A stretch of DNA of 64,000 nucleotides from Labilibaculum filiforme (GCF_002843315.1 NZ_MVDD01000023.1:1-64000); one strand, 5' to 3'. Numbered from the stretch's first letter, positions 46,267 to 57,631 are shown. Notes: a model not told the origin generated them from the letters alone. Numbers and translations are program-made.

Positions 46267-47874
46267 ATGGATCCAGTTTGGCTGGCAATTGCCTTTGCAT
46301 TTGGTCTTCTTGTAAAATTAATTGGATTACCTCCATTGGTCGGATACCTGATAGCCGGTTTTACACTTAAATATTTTGGAGCAGCAACGGATGAACTCAT
46401 TCAAACCATTTCTGAACTAGGAATTACCTTGCTTTTATTTACCATTGGTTTAAAATTGCGAATTAAGGATCTTTTGCACAAAGAAGTTTGGGGCGGATCG
46501 TCTATTCATATGCTTTTAACAACTGCACTTATAGGTATAATTTTACTAATAATAAGCTACAGTTCGTTAAGTCTTTTTGCTGATTTTGGTTGGAAACAGG
46601 CTTTGGTCATTGGGTTTGCACTCAGTTTTTCGAGTACTATTTATGCTGTAAAAATGCTCGAAGAAAAAAGTGAACTAAAGTCAGCTTATGGTGTTCTTTC
46701 CATCGGAATTCTAATTATACAAGACATATTTGCCGTTTTTTACATTGTCTTAGTTGCCGGCAAACTACCCTCCATTTGGGCTTTGGCTTTACCGGTACTA
46801 TTTGTTCTTATTCGACCAATTTTACTAATTATACTCGATAAAATAGGACATGGCGAAATATTAGTGCTTTACGGATTTTTCCTTGCATTAGTAGTTGGTG
46901 CTGAGTTATTTAATCTAGTAGGACTAAAGGCAGATCTTGGAGCTTTGATTGTAGGAATTCTAATATCCAAGCATAAAAAAGCAAAAGAGCTAGCAGATTC
47001 TTTGATGAACTTTAAAGATATTTTTCTGATTGGTTTTTTCTTATCTATTGGTTTATTAGGCCTGCCGACCCTTCAGATGCTGATTGTTGCTATTCTACTA
47101 GCCATAACAATCAACTTTAAAGTAATTCTCTATTTTCTTGTATTAACACGGTTTAAGGTACGTGCTCGAACGTCCTTATTTACCTCTTTAACGCTTGCAA
47201 ATTTTAGTGAATTTGGATTAATTGTAGCTTCTATTGCAGTTGCAAAGAATATGATTTCTTCGGATTGGTTAGTAACTATCGCCATTTCGGTAGCACTTAC
47301 TTTCATTATCTCCTCTCCTCTTAATTCAAAGGCGCATAAAATTTATTCTAATGTAAAAGAACATCTACGCAAGTTTGAAACTCAAAAACGCTTAATTTAC
47401 GACAAAACATTCGATATTGATGGTGCAGAAATACTCGTGTTTGGCATGGGGAAATTGGGTGTATCGGTGTACAATCAATTAAATCAGAATTATGGAAGAA
47501 AAGTTCTTGGTTTAGACTATAATTATGACGTGGTACAACGACTAAAAAAAGAAGGAAAAAATATTCAACAAGATGATGCAGCTGATAATGAATTTTGGGA
47601 GAATATTTTTGAAAGCTCTGATCACAAGCAAGTAAAACTAATTATGCTTTGTATGAACGATCATAAATCGAATGTTTTTGCAATAGAACAGCTAAAATCT
47701 ACAAGCTATATGGGAAGTATAGCTGCCATTGCTCGTTACGAAGACGAACGAAATCAATTAAAAAATATGAATATTGATGCTGTTTATGATATTTATTCTG
47801 AAGCCGGATATGGCTTTGCCAATCATGTTTGCAGTTCTATTGATATTGGGTGTGCAACAAGAAATCCATTATAA
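46267..47874 (+). CDS. Cation:proton antiporter with C-terminal nucleotide-binding domain (KefB/C type)
   Basis: This 535-residue protein has about 12 membrane helices of the CPA2 family (1-370), including GYLIAGFTLKYFG, the conserved LADFG-type polar helix and FSSTIYAVKMLEEK. A cytoplasmic Rossmann/RCK_N-like domain follows (about 385-520) with the dinucleotide-binding GMGKLGVSVYNQL and then LGLDYNYDVVQRLK. CPA2 members exchange sodium or potassium for protons, and Kef types are gated efflux systems. The ion here cannot be told from sequence. No RCK_C domain or partner subunit is evident. Confidence 0.85.
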   Translation: MDPVWLAIAFAFGLLVKLIGLPPLVGYLIAGFTLKYFGAATDELIQTISELGITLLLFTIGLKLRIKDLLHKEVWGGSSIHMLLTTALIGIILLIISYSSLSLFADFGWKQALVIGFALSFSSTIYAVKMLEEKSELKSAYGVLSIGILIIQDIFAVFYIVLVAGKLPSIWALALPVLFVLIRPILLIILDKIGHGEILVLYGFFLALVVGAELFNLVGLKADLGALIVGILISKHKKAKELADSLMNFKDIFLIGFFLSIGLLGLPTLQMLIVAILLAITINFKVILYFLVLTRFKVRARTSLFTSLTLANFSEFGLIVASIAVAKNMISSDWLVTIAISVALTFIISSPLNSKAHKIYSNVKEHLRKFETQKRLIYDKTFDIDGAEILVFGMGKLGVSVYNQLNQNYGRKVLGLDYNYDVVQRLKKEGKNIQQDDAADNEFWENIFESSDHKQVKLIMLCMNDHKSNVFAIEQLKSTSYMGSIAAIARYEDERNQLKNMNIDAVYDIYSEAGYGFANHVCSSIDIGCATRNPL

Positions 47875-48120
47875 TAATTTTATTAGCAATTATTGCATGC
47901 TAAATTATGTTATTACTTTATTTTTTATATTCTTAATTTACATAAATGGGATAAATCATTTTTAGGATGCTAACAAAACCAACATCACCTTATCCAAGGC
48001 GCTTATTTATAAACAACTACAAGTGCGATAGAATATTTATTTTCTACTAATAACTCTTCCATAATAATAATATGTTTATTAACATGTGTTATTATTCCCT
48101 ATCAATTAATAAAAAAATAA
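47875..48120. other. Intergenic stretch before the cobalamin riboswitch
   Basis: AT-rich sequence without a convincing gene. A 63-codon frame that extends from within the antiporter gene (47774-47965) is a shadow frame. I see no clear terminator for the antiporter gene. Confidence 0.35.
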
Positions 48121-48128
48121 TATATTTG
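48121..48128 (+). promoter_or_regulatory. -7 promoter box (TATATTTG) of the riboswitch-btuB transcript
   Basis: Exact TAnnTTTG match six bases before the first riboswitch stem, so transcription would start at about the first base of the aptamer. I see no clear -33 TTG. Confidence 0.5.
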
Positions 48129-48133
48129 CATTG

Positions 48134-48331
48134 CTTTTGGTGCACAGTTTGCGTTCAGCAAGCTGGTTAAAAGGGAATCCGGTGAAAATCCGGAACAGTA
48201 CCCGCTACTGTAAATCTCGTTAACGCCACATGGGTGTTAATTTGTTCTCAACAGTCATAAATCCACTGTCCTGATATTACTAGGATGGGAAGGAGTTGAG
48301 AATCGGGAAAGTCAGGAAACCTGCCAACAAG
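48134..48331 (+). ncRNA. Cobalamin (adenosylcobalamin-type) riboswitch
   Basis: The B12-box consensus AGTCAGGAAACCTGCC is present at 48310-48325. The family core is also clear: GGGAATCCGGTGAAAATCCGG with ACAGTACCCGCTACTGTAA (48172-48217) and a GATGGGAAGG segment at 48285. The ends can form a P1 stem (48134-48140 with 48324-48331). The element sits about 100 bases before the btuB start codon, as expected for a riboswitch that lowers expression when cobalamin is abundant. An expression-platform segment 48400-48407 (CCCATCCT) is complementary to 48282-48289 in the core. Confidence 0.93.
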
Positions 48332-48435
48332 TTTTTGTTTAATTATTGCTTCCGGGAAAAGAAGTTAATGATGGCTAGGTATTTTCTAAATTTATATATC
48401 CCATCCTTTTCTGGAATGCATTAGTAACTAATACG

Positions 48436-50703
48436 ATGCATAAATTTGTTTTTATACTGTTATTACAAACAGTATGCTTATCTGTATTTTCTCAAAAAGC
48501 TACTTTAAGTGGCAAGGTATTTAATAAAAATACAAACGAAGTAATTGATTTTGCTTATGTATACCTCGATAGCATATACACCTCCACTACGACAAATGAA
48601 AGTGGTATTTACAGCTTTTCTAATTTAACTGCTGAAAAATATAAACTATGTGTCTCGGTTTTGGGTTATGAAAAATTTAGTCAAAAAATTAATTTGAAAC
48701 CAGGTATAAACACCATTAACATTCCTCTAGAAGCCAAATCTTTCGAACTCTCTCCTATTGTTATAACGGGTACAGGAACCCATCATCGAATAGATAAAGT
48801 TCCTGTTCAAACAGAAATTATCACTAAAAAAGACATTGCTGATTTATCGGGAAGAAATATAGAAGAAATTATTTCAGGTATCTCTTCCTCTATTGATTAT
48901 ACAACAAGTTCGATGGGAACCAACATTAAAATTAACGGTTTAGGTAAAGACTATGTATTAATTCTTGTGAATGGAAAACGATTAACTGGTGATATTGGTG
49001 GTTATGCCGATTTAAGTAGAATTAATGCGGCAGATATTGAACAAATTGAGGTGGTAAAAGGTGCTTCCTCTACCCTTTATGGATCTGATGCTATTGCAGG
49101 CGTAATTAATATTATAACAAAAAAAACAAAAGGGAAAATAGTGGCCTCAAGCAGTACTCGACTAGGTGGTTATAACGACTTTAAACAACTAAACACCTTT
49201 CATTTTAGCAGTAAAAAAATTTCTGGTAAAACAAGTTTTAATTACAAGCAAAAAGATGGTTATCAATTAAATTCCATGCAGTTTAACAACAAATGGGAAT
49301 CCAATCATGATCTGCCATTTTTGGTTCCCACTTTTTATAAATCAGTAAACAAAACAAAAGCTTACACTATTAGTCAGAGTTTAGATTATGAAGTAAATAA
49401 GAAGCTAAGTTTTGATGTAAATCTTTCTTGGTACGAAAAAACCTTGTTTTTCCCATTTAGGGCACAGATGCATAATTATTACTACAACGATAGAGCAACT
49501 TCAATAGGAGGTAAATATAAACTAAAGAATAAAAACTATTTGAGTTTTAGTGTTGATTTTGATAACTACCTGTATTACACAGAGTATCCGTACAAATACA
49601 ACGAAACATATATCACTGATAAGGATATTATTAAGAAAACTTATTACCCTGGAGATAGATTTAAAAATTCGGATCAGATTCATATGATTAGTCAAGTAAA
49701 AGGTGTTTTTAATTTGAATGATAAAAATAAGCTTAGTGTTGGAACCGAAGTAAAAGGCGAATTTCTAGAGGCTAAGTACAGATTAACTAGACCTACAGTA
49801 GAAGCTTACACCTATTCTTTATATGCTCAGGATGAGATGAAAATAAACGAAAAATATAGTTTAGTAGCAGGGGTTAGAAGTCTGTATCATGATAAATCGG
49901 GTTTTATTGTAACGCCAAAACTAACCCTGATGTATACTGAACAAAACTTCACCCACAGATTTACTTACTCGAACGGTTTTAAAAGTCCTACCCTTAAAGA
50001 ACTCTATTACTATTACGAAAGTGATAGAATGGGAATGTATCGACTCTATTTGGGAAATGAAGATTTAAAACCACAAAAGTCTCATTACCTTGCAATATCT
50101 ACTGAATTTAAAAGAGATAAGCTACGTACTGGCGTTAGCCTCTACCTAAATAGAATTTACGACAAAATAGATTACACCATAATACCTACCACCTACGATC
50201 AGCGAAGAAGGGGAATTGAAGAAGCTAAGAAGCGATACAATATCGACAATGCCAGAACAATTGGTTTGGATTGCCACTTTAGCTATCCCCTTTTTAGTCA
50301 GTTGATGATTAATGGCAATTACAGCTATGTGAATGCTCGAAATATGACTCAAGATGTTCGATTAAATGGCATCTCTGAACATAGTGCAACCTGTAAATTT
50401 TCATGGAATAAAAAATGGGAAACGAACACGTTAAATGTTAGTCTGTCGGGCGTTTATAAATCGGACCAATTTTATCTGGAAGAAGATTTAAAGCGTAGTT
50501 ATACAGATTCCTATCAACTTTGGAAGCTTAGTTCTAGGCTAAGTACCACGAAATGGAGGAACTATACCATTAACCTTTCGGGTGGCATTGATAATCTATT
50601 CGATTATGTAGATAACAAACCTTACGGTTCACATTACGGAACGTTAAATCCAGGCAGAACCCTATTCCTTGAACTAAATATAGATTTCACAAAAAATAAA
50701 TAA
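48436..50703 (+). CDS. btuB: TonB-dependent outer-membrane cobalamin receptor
   Basis: This outer-membrane receptor is expected to import corrinoids with energy from TonB. The 755-residue protein has a signal peptide (ending near VFSQ, about residue 20), a carboxypeptidase-regulatory-like domain (22-105: LSGKVFNKNT, AYVYLDSI), a plug domain (about 115-230: VPVQTEIITKKDIADLSG and GASSTLYGSDAIAGVINIITK) and a 22-strand barrel ending in an aromatic strand (LFLELNIDF). The riboswitch upstream and the cobaltochelatase-like partner downstream make a B12-type substrate much more likely than another siderophore or metal. Confidence 0.93.
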   Translation: MHKFVFILLLQTVCLSVFSQKATLSGKVFNKNTNEVIDFAYVYLDSIYTSTTTNESGIYSFSNLTAEKYKLCVSVLGYEKFSQKINLKPGINTINIPLEAKSFELSPIVITGTGTHHRIDKVPVQTEIITKKDIADLSGRNIEEIISGISSSIDYTTSSMGTNIKINGLGKDYVLILVNGKRLTGDIGGYADLSRINAADIEQIEVVKGASSTLYGSDAIAGVINIITKKTKGKIVASSSTRLGGYNDFKQLNTFHFSSKKISGKTSFNYKQKDGYQLNSMQFNNKWESNHDLPFLVPTFYKSVNKTKAYTISQSLDYEVNKKLSFDVNLSWYEKTLFFPFRAQMHNYYYNDRATSIGGKYKLKNKNYLSFSVDFDNYLYYTEYPYKYNETYITDKDIIKKTYYPGDRFKNSDQIHMISQVKGVFNLNDKNKLSVGTEVKGEFLEAKYRLTRPTVEAYTYSLYAQDEMKINEKYSLVAGVRSLYHDKSGFIVTPKLTLMYTEQNFTHRFTYSNGFKSPTLKELYYYYESDRMGMYRLYLGNEDLKPQKSHYLAISTEFKRDKLRTGVSLYLNRIYDKIDYTIIPTTYDQRRRGIEEAKKRYNIDNARTIGLDCHFSYPLFSQLMINGNYSYVNARNMTQDVRLNGISEHSATCKFSWNKKWETNTLNVSLSGVYKSDQFYLEEDLKRSYTDSYQLWKLSSRLSTTKWRNYTINLSGGIDNLFDYVDNKPYGSHYGTLNPGRTLFLELNIDFTKNK

Positions 50704-50754
50704 AAAATACATGTGAATTATAAATGCAATAAAAATTAACAAAACAAAAACAAA

Positions 50755-51699
50755 ATGAATTTATTAAAAAAATCTGCTGTTGCCTTGTGTGCAATAGCCT
50801 TGGTATTTACCGGATGTAGTGATGATGATGACAATAACAATGACAGACTTATTTTAGGAGATAAAGATGGTATTCTATTAGTTACCTTTGGCTCCTCTTT
50901 TCCTGATCCGCAGGAAACATTTAAGAACATTGATAATGCTGCTAAAACAAAATTTACAGGAGAGGCTGTTAATTGGGGTTTTACTTCCGATCTTATTATC
51001 AATAAATTACGCAAGGGGAATGGTGAAGGATCTTTGCAAGGAAAAATTATTGACAACGATTCTCCTGAAGAAGCCATGGAAAAAATGGTAAAAGATGGGT
51101 ACTCCAAATTCAATATTCAATCTCTACACGTTATTCCAGGTGAGGAATTCGACGAATTAAAAGCAGCAGTTGCAAGTTTTGAATCTAAATACAAAGGTGT
51201 TGATGTAAAAATTGGTCACCCATTATTGGATACCGATGCTGATATTCAAAAAGTAGCTGAAATTATCGCTAAAAAGTTTTCCTCTGAACTTACGGAAGGT
51301 CCTGTGCTATTAATGGGACATGGTACTCCTCATGCCGCAGATGCTCAATATTTAAAATTACAAGCAGAGCTTCGAAAACTTAACTCTAACTTTTACGTTG
51401 GAACGGTAGAAGGAATTGGTTTTAATGCTGGAACTACATCTATTGGTGCATTAATTACCGAACTAAATAAACTTACTCCAAAAGCTACTAAAGTAACGAT
51501 TACACCATTAATGTCAATCGCTGGAGATCATGCGAATAATGATATGAATGGTAATTCCGGAGAAACTGATCCTGCAGAGCAATCGTGGAGAGAAAGATTA
51601 GAAGCTGAAAATTACACTGTAAATAGTATCATGAAAGGCTTAGGCGATTACGATGAAATTAATGCTATTTGGATGAATCATCTTGAAAATGCAGAATAA
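50755..51699 (+). CDS. cbiK: CbiK-like sirohydrochlorin cobaltochelatase lipoprotein with surface-export-type signal
   Basis: CbiK inserts cobalt into sirohydrochlorin, and periplasmic forms may handle metal or haem. The 314-residue protein is a lipoprotein (FTGC, C21), so it lies outside the cytoplasm. The lipobox cysteine is followed directly by SDDDD, the lipoprotein surface-export signal type reported for Bacteroides fragilis. The CbiK fold shows in TFGSSFPDPQETF, GHGTPHAADAQY with its active-site His, and SIAGDHANNDM with the second His. It is 51 bases after btuB and under the same riboswitch. An outer-surface CbiK-like protein could act as a corrinoid or tetrapyrrole capture or metal-exchange partner of BtuB rather than in synthesis. 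Confidence 0.85.
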   Translation: MNLLKKSAVALCAIALVFTGCSDDDDNNNDRLILGDKDGILLVTFGSSFPDPQETFKNIDNAAKTKFTGEAVNWGFTSDLIINKLRKGNGEGSLQGKIIDNDSPEEAMEKMVKDGYSKFNIQSLHVIPGEEFDELKAAVASFESKYKGVDVKIGHPLLDTDADIQKVAEIIAKKFSSELTEGPVLLMGHGTPHAADAQYLKLQAELRKLNSNFYVGTVEGIGFNAGTTSIGALITELNKLTPKATKVTITPLMSIAGDHANNDMNGNSGETDPAEQSWRERLEAENYTVNSIMKGLGDYDEINAIWMNHLENAE

Positions 51700-51724
51700 G
51701 AATTCTGGAGAATAAAAGATCATT

Positions 51725-51761
51725 AAAGAGGTAGGAATTTAATTTCCTACCTCTTTTTTTA
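51725..51761 (+). terminator. Rho-independent terminator of the btuB-cbiK operon
   Basis: Thirteen-bp perfect stem (51725-51737 with 51744-51756), six-base loop, T-run. Confidence 0.9.
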
Positions 51762-51803
51762 TTCATAGATATAGGTTATTCCAAATGAGTAGTACTAAAC
51801 AAA

Positions 51804-52556
51804 CTACTCAACAACAAAACTATCATGTACATCGAAAATCAATTGTATACCTGAATCCTTTGTCCAAATAACGGTACCGCCCCAATGAGTTATTCCTTTA
51901 TTTTTAGCTTTAATTTTTACAACACCCTGTCCATAGGGACCTAATCCAACCAAACCATTCTTAATTTTAAAAATGGGCATTTTTGTAGTATCTACAGCCG
52001 AAAGAAATATTTGTGCCTCATATTCATCTCCTTCTTTCAATCTATTCTTCTTTTCGAGTACTACAGGCCGTATAAAATTAAATTTGAATTCACTGTTAGT
52101 TATTTCCTTTAATACACTTTGTGTATAAATCCTTTGAAATGTCTTTAAATACAGTAATAACAGTTCTTTCTCTTCATTTGTTTTATGTGATTCTTGAGTA
52201 AAATCAACTACTCTTGTATTGCATTTTGAATACTGATTCTTTATAATATCATACCATTCCGATTCTTCTATAATTCGACAATAAAAACCAAGATGATATT
52301 TGACTAAAGAAAAATCATAATGATCCTCAGAAAACAATTCATTTTCAATTGTTTTATATGCATCATCTAAGCCTTTAAAATAAGTGATTATAAATTCATA
52401 TTTAACAGGATTTACAGAATTCAAAATCATTAAATCATTCATTAGTTCTGCGTAATCTTCATTCACTAATTGTAATTGCTGATCTATTTCCTTTTGGAGA
52501 TCAGGTTTTTGATTACATCCAATTAGTAAAATAATTATAATAGACAGATATTTCAT
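51804..52556 (-). CDS. Lipoprotein with GldM-domain-like C terminus
   Basis: A 250-residue lipoprotein (LLIGC near residue 14) with a helical N-terminal half and a beta-rich second half. Residues about 160-245 (GDEYEAQIFLSAVDTT, then GVVKIKAKNKGITHWGGTV) resemble, from memory of the family, the immunoglobulin-like domains of GldM/PorM, the type IX secretion and gliding component. The first 155 residues (LNSVNPVKYEFIITYFKGLDDAY) I do not recognise. It lacks the transmembrane helix of GldM, and no other gld gene is near, so it is a domain relative, not GldM itself. It converges with cbiK. Confidence 0.5.
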   Translation of the reverse strand: MKYLSIIIILLIGCNQKPDLQKEIDQQLQLVNEDYAELMNDLMILNSVNPVKYEFIITYFKGLDDAYKTIENELFSEDHYDFSLVKYHLGFYCRIIEESEWYDIIKNQYSKCNTRVVDFTQESHKTNEEKELLLLYLKTFQRIYTQSVLKEITNSEFKFNFIRPVVLEKKNRLKEGDEYEAQIFLSAVDTTKMPIFKIKNGLVGLGPYGQGVVKIKAKNKGITHWGGTVIWTKDSGIQLIFDVHDSFVVE

Positions 52557-52656
52557 TTTTTATTTGTTAATGAACAACTTTAACATGACCCTAAATTTAT
52601 CAAAAATATCATTAAGTAATTTAAAATGAATAATTCTTCTGAAGTATCATTTTATT

Positions 52657-53124
52657 GCTGAAACAACTCAAATCTGTGTGGTTCATCAAATCCGAAACAC
52701 CTGCAGATACGTTGTATGGAAAGATAAGAAGGAGTTTGCAATGGATCTAAGACTTATTTATGGTACTCCTACTAAAAATTCAGCAGAGGCTTCCTTAGAG
52801 GATTTTGCCAACAAATGGAATTCAAAGTATTCCTATGCTGTAAGGAGCTGGCGGGAGAATTGGGAAGAATTGACTGCTTTTTTGAATTTCCTCTGGAGAT
52901 CAGAAAAATCATTTACACCACCAATTTAATCAAGAATCTGAATGGTAAAATCAGAAAGTATACAAAGAATAAATTGTCCTTTCCTTCTGATGATGCAGTA
53001 ATAAAATCAGTCTATCTGGCCACAAGGGAAGCGACCAGAAAATGGACGATGCCGATCCAAAACTGGGGAGTGATACTCACTCCGTTTTTAGCTATATTTT
53101 GAAGAAAGGGTAAGACTTAACTAA
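52657..53124 (+). pseudogene. Decayed IS256-family transposase, C-terminal fragment
   Basis: The reading frame starting at 52657 resembles the C-terminal third of an IS256/Mutator transposase: [25 protein letters not shown], then, in a second frame, [16 protein letters not shown] and [12 protein letters not shown] one-base deletion in the T-run at 52878-52883 moves the frame near residue 75, and a one-base insertion in the T-run at 53097-53100 moves it back before the last FEERVRLN and a stop at 53122-53124. The first two thirds are missing. An IS256-type terminal sequence ending ACAGTGTC lies at about 53149-53170, so the right end survives. The element is dead. Confidence 0.75.
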
Positions 53125-53168
53125 AGTCCAACCCTGGAAATATCACTTACACACTTTACGAGACAGTG

Positions 53169-53297
53169 TCTAATTTAGCTAAGATTGCTAGAAAAATATG
53201 CAATACTTCTAAATATGAATTTTTTATTCTTTTAAAAGCAGTTTTTGCTGTATTTAGATCAAAAATAAAGACTTGGGATTTTCAATTAGCAACTTAA
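53169..53297 (+). pseudogene. Short unrecognised coding remnant beside the IS end
   Basis: Starting about where the IS256-like terminal sequence ends, a 42-codon open frame (NLAKIARKICNTSK... to a stop at 53295) has the look of a real protein C terminus (IKTWDFQLAT at its end). It may be the tail of a gene broken by the IS insertion or of another transposase. I cannot name it. Confidence 0.25.
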
Positions 53298-53314
53298 AAA
53301 TAGTTCGCAAACTT

Positions 53315-53356
53315 AAAACAAAAAAGAGGATGTCCCTGATTTTGGACACCCTCTTT
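53315..53356 (-). terminator. Terminator of isocitrate dehydrogenase
   Basis: Thirteen-base stem with one mismatch (53323-53335 with 53344-53356), eight-base loop and a T-run on the minus strand. Confidence 0.8.
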
Positions 53357-53380
53357 ACTATATAAATCGCTTAAATCTAA

Positions 53381-55657
<2,277 letters not shown>

Positions 55658-55770
55658 TTATTTAAATTTGAAATAATCACGTCTCAAATTCACGGTAAAC
55701 ATATGTATTTTTTTTATTTCCCTAATATTAAAAAATCGATTTTTTAACGATTTTTTTCTTTAATTACAAG

Positions 55771-55813
55771 TCCCTAAAAATTAGGCTCCTGTACAAAAAC
55801 AGAAGCCTAATTT
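55771..55813 (-). terminator. Terminator of dnaX
   Basis: Fifteen-base stem with one mismatch (55778-55792 with 55799-55813) and a TTTTTA tract on the minus strand. Confidence 0.8.
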
Positions 55814-55852
55814 CATTCAAAATATCTATATTGTAGATCATTTTCTCAATTT

Positions 55853-57631
55853 TCATTCAAAATCTAGTGAAAATTTCTGTTTTAGTAATCCTAAAGCCGG
55901 ATTTTTCTCACACAAATAATTAAATCGATCTGAATCGGTATACATTCTTTTTGCTGTTTTCACTTGAATGATTTCCGTTTCGATTTGAATTTTTGAATTG
56001 TTTAGTTCTTTCTTTAAATAGTTTCGCACCTCGTTTTTCACCGAAATAACATCATCCTCCTGCAACGGATTACTAACCATTAGAACGATACGATCAGTGC
56101 CTACAATTTTCGGTTTATTCACCGTAATTGCAAGTCGAATACGATCACTTTTCCCTTTGGCAATTATATATTCTTTTAACTTAGCTTCCAGTTTATCCTG
56201 AGTAACCGGTTCGGTTCCGGCAACAACTGTTTCTACAGTACCAACAGCTTTTTTATCTTTAGGCTTACTTGCGCTTGTGGAGCGAGGTATTCCCTTACTT
56301 AAAGCTTGTTTAATAGATACAGAACCTGCAAAATTAGATTTTGTAACAACATTTATCCCATTGCTCTTTTCTTTAGAATCATTATAAGAGCTGGCAGTTT
56401 CTTTTACTGTTTGCGTTGTTTGAACAGTTGATGAAGCAGTTACAATAGGTTTAGCTACAGCACTTATTTCTTGTCCATCAACAATGATTTTCTGCAGTTT
56501 TTTTGAATGTGTCTTTAATTCAAGTCCTTTTTTTTTTAATTCAATTATCTGCGATAATTGAATTAAGCTTAATTCGATAAGGAGTCTTTGGTTTTGACTA
56601 GCTTTAAAACCAATATCGCACTGATTAAGAATTTTTAAAGCTTCATATAGAAAATCAAGCGGACATTTTTTAGCTTGGTCCACATATTTTTGTTTCACAG
56701 AATCACTAACCTCCAACAATTGAATGGTTGCAGGATCTTTCCCAACCAATACATCGCGAATGTGAGCACTTAAACCAGCTACAAAATGATGACCATCGAA
56801 TCCTTTGTCAATAATTTCATTCAACATCAGCAAAACATCACTTACTTTTCCTTCTAAAAAAGCATCAACCATTTTAAAATAGTAATCGTAATCCAACACG
56901 TTTAAATTCTGAATTACACTTTCGAAAGAAATGTTTTTTCCAGAAAAGCTTACTATTTGATCGAAAATAGAAAGTGCATCACGCATAGCACCATCTGCCT
57001 TTTGTGCAATAACATTCAAGCCTTCTTCTTCGATTACAACAGCTTCTTTCTCTGCAATTTCTTTTAGATGCTTTACTGCATCTTCTACTTTTATCCGATT
57101 AAAATCAAAAATCTGACAGCGAGATAGAATTGTAGGCAGTATTTTATGTTTTTCGGTAGTTGCTAAAACGAATATGGCATGAGCTGGAGGTTCTTCCAGA
57201 GTTTTCAGGAAAGCATTAAATGCCGATGCCGATAGCATGTGAACCTCGTCAATAATATAAACACTATAACTTCCAATTTGTGGAGGTATTCTTACTTGAT
57301 CAATCAATGTACGAATGTCTTCAACTGAATTGTTGGAAGCTGCATCCAATTCATGAATATTATAGGAGCGACTCTCATTAAAAGCAACACATGATTCACA
57401 TTTATCACATGCTTCAAAATCGGAACTTATATTGGAACAATTAATTGTTTTGGCAAATATCCGTGCACAAGAAGTTTTTCCAACACCACGAGGACCGCAA
57501 AACAAGTAGGCGTGAGCCAAATGATTGTTTTTAATGGCATTTTTAAGGGTGACTGTAATAGACTGTTGCCCTACAACCGATGAAAAAAGCGAAGGACGGT
57601 ATTTACGTGCTGAAACAATGTAATTTTCCAT
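55853..57631 (-). CDS. dnaX: DNA polymerase III subunits gamma and tau
   Basis: DnaX is the clamp-loader ATPase of the replicative polymerase and, in its tau form, links polymerases and helicase. The 592-residue protein has Walker A GPRGVGKTSCARIFAKTINC, the four-cysteine zinc module (CSNISSDFEACDKCESC), Walker B YIIDEVHMLS, the SRC motif of clamp loaders (ILSRCQIFDF) and a long C-terminal tau extension with a low-complexity linker (about 395-460). I did not recognise a slippery A-rich frameshift signal of the E. coli type. A TATATTTG promoter-like box lies at 57687-57680. Confidence 0.95.
   Translation of the reverse strand: MENYIVSARKYRPSLFSSVVGQQSITVTLKNAIKNNHLAHAYLFCGPRGVGKTSCARIFAKTINCSNISSDFEACDKCESCVAFNESRSYNIHELDAASNNSVEDIRTLIDQVRIPPQIGSYSVYIIDEVHMLSASAFNAFLKTLEEPPAHAIFVLATTEKHKILPTILSRCQIFDFNRIKVEDAVKHLKEIAEKEAVVIEEEGLNVIAQKADGAMRDALSIFDQIVSFSGKNISFESVIQNLNVLDYDYYFKMVDAFLEGKVSDVLLMLNEIIDKGFDGHHFVAGLSAHIRDVLVGKDPATIQLLEVSDSVKQKYVDQAKKCPLDFLYEALKILNQCDIGFKASQNQRLLIELSLIQLSQIIELKKKGLELKTHSKKLQKIIVDGQEISAVAKPIVTASSTVQTTQTVKETASSYNDSKEKSNGINVVTKSNFAGSVSIKQALSKGIPRSTSASKPKDKKAVGTVETVVAGTEPVTQDKLEAKLKEYIIAKGKSDRIRLAITVNKPKIVGTDRIVLMVSNPLQEDDVISVKNEVRNYLKKELNNSKIQIETEIIQVKTAKRMYTDSDRFNYLCEKNPALGLLKQKFSLDFE

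Noticed and set aside
52815-53102. A separate 95-codon gene inside the transposase remnant
   Set aside because: It is the continuation of the IS256 transposase in another frame after a one-base deletion, not an independent gene.
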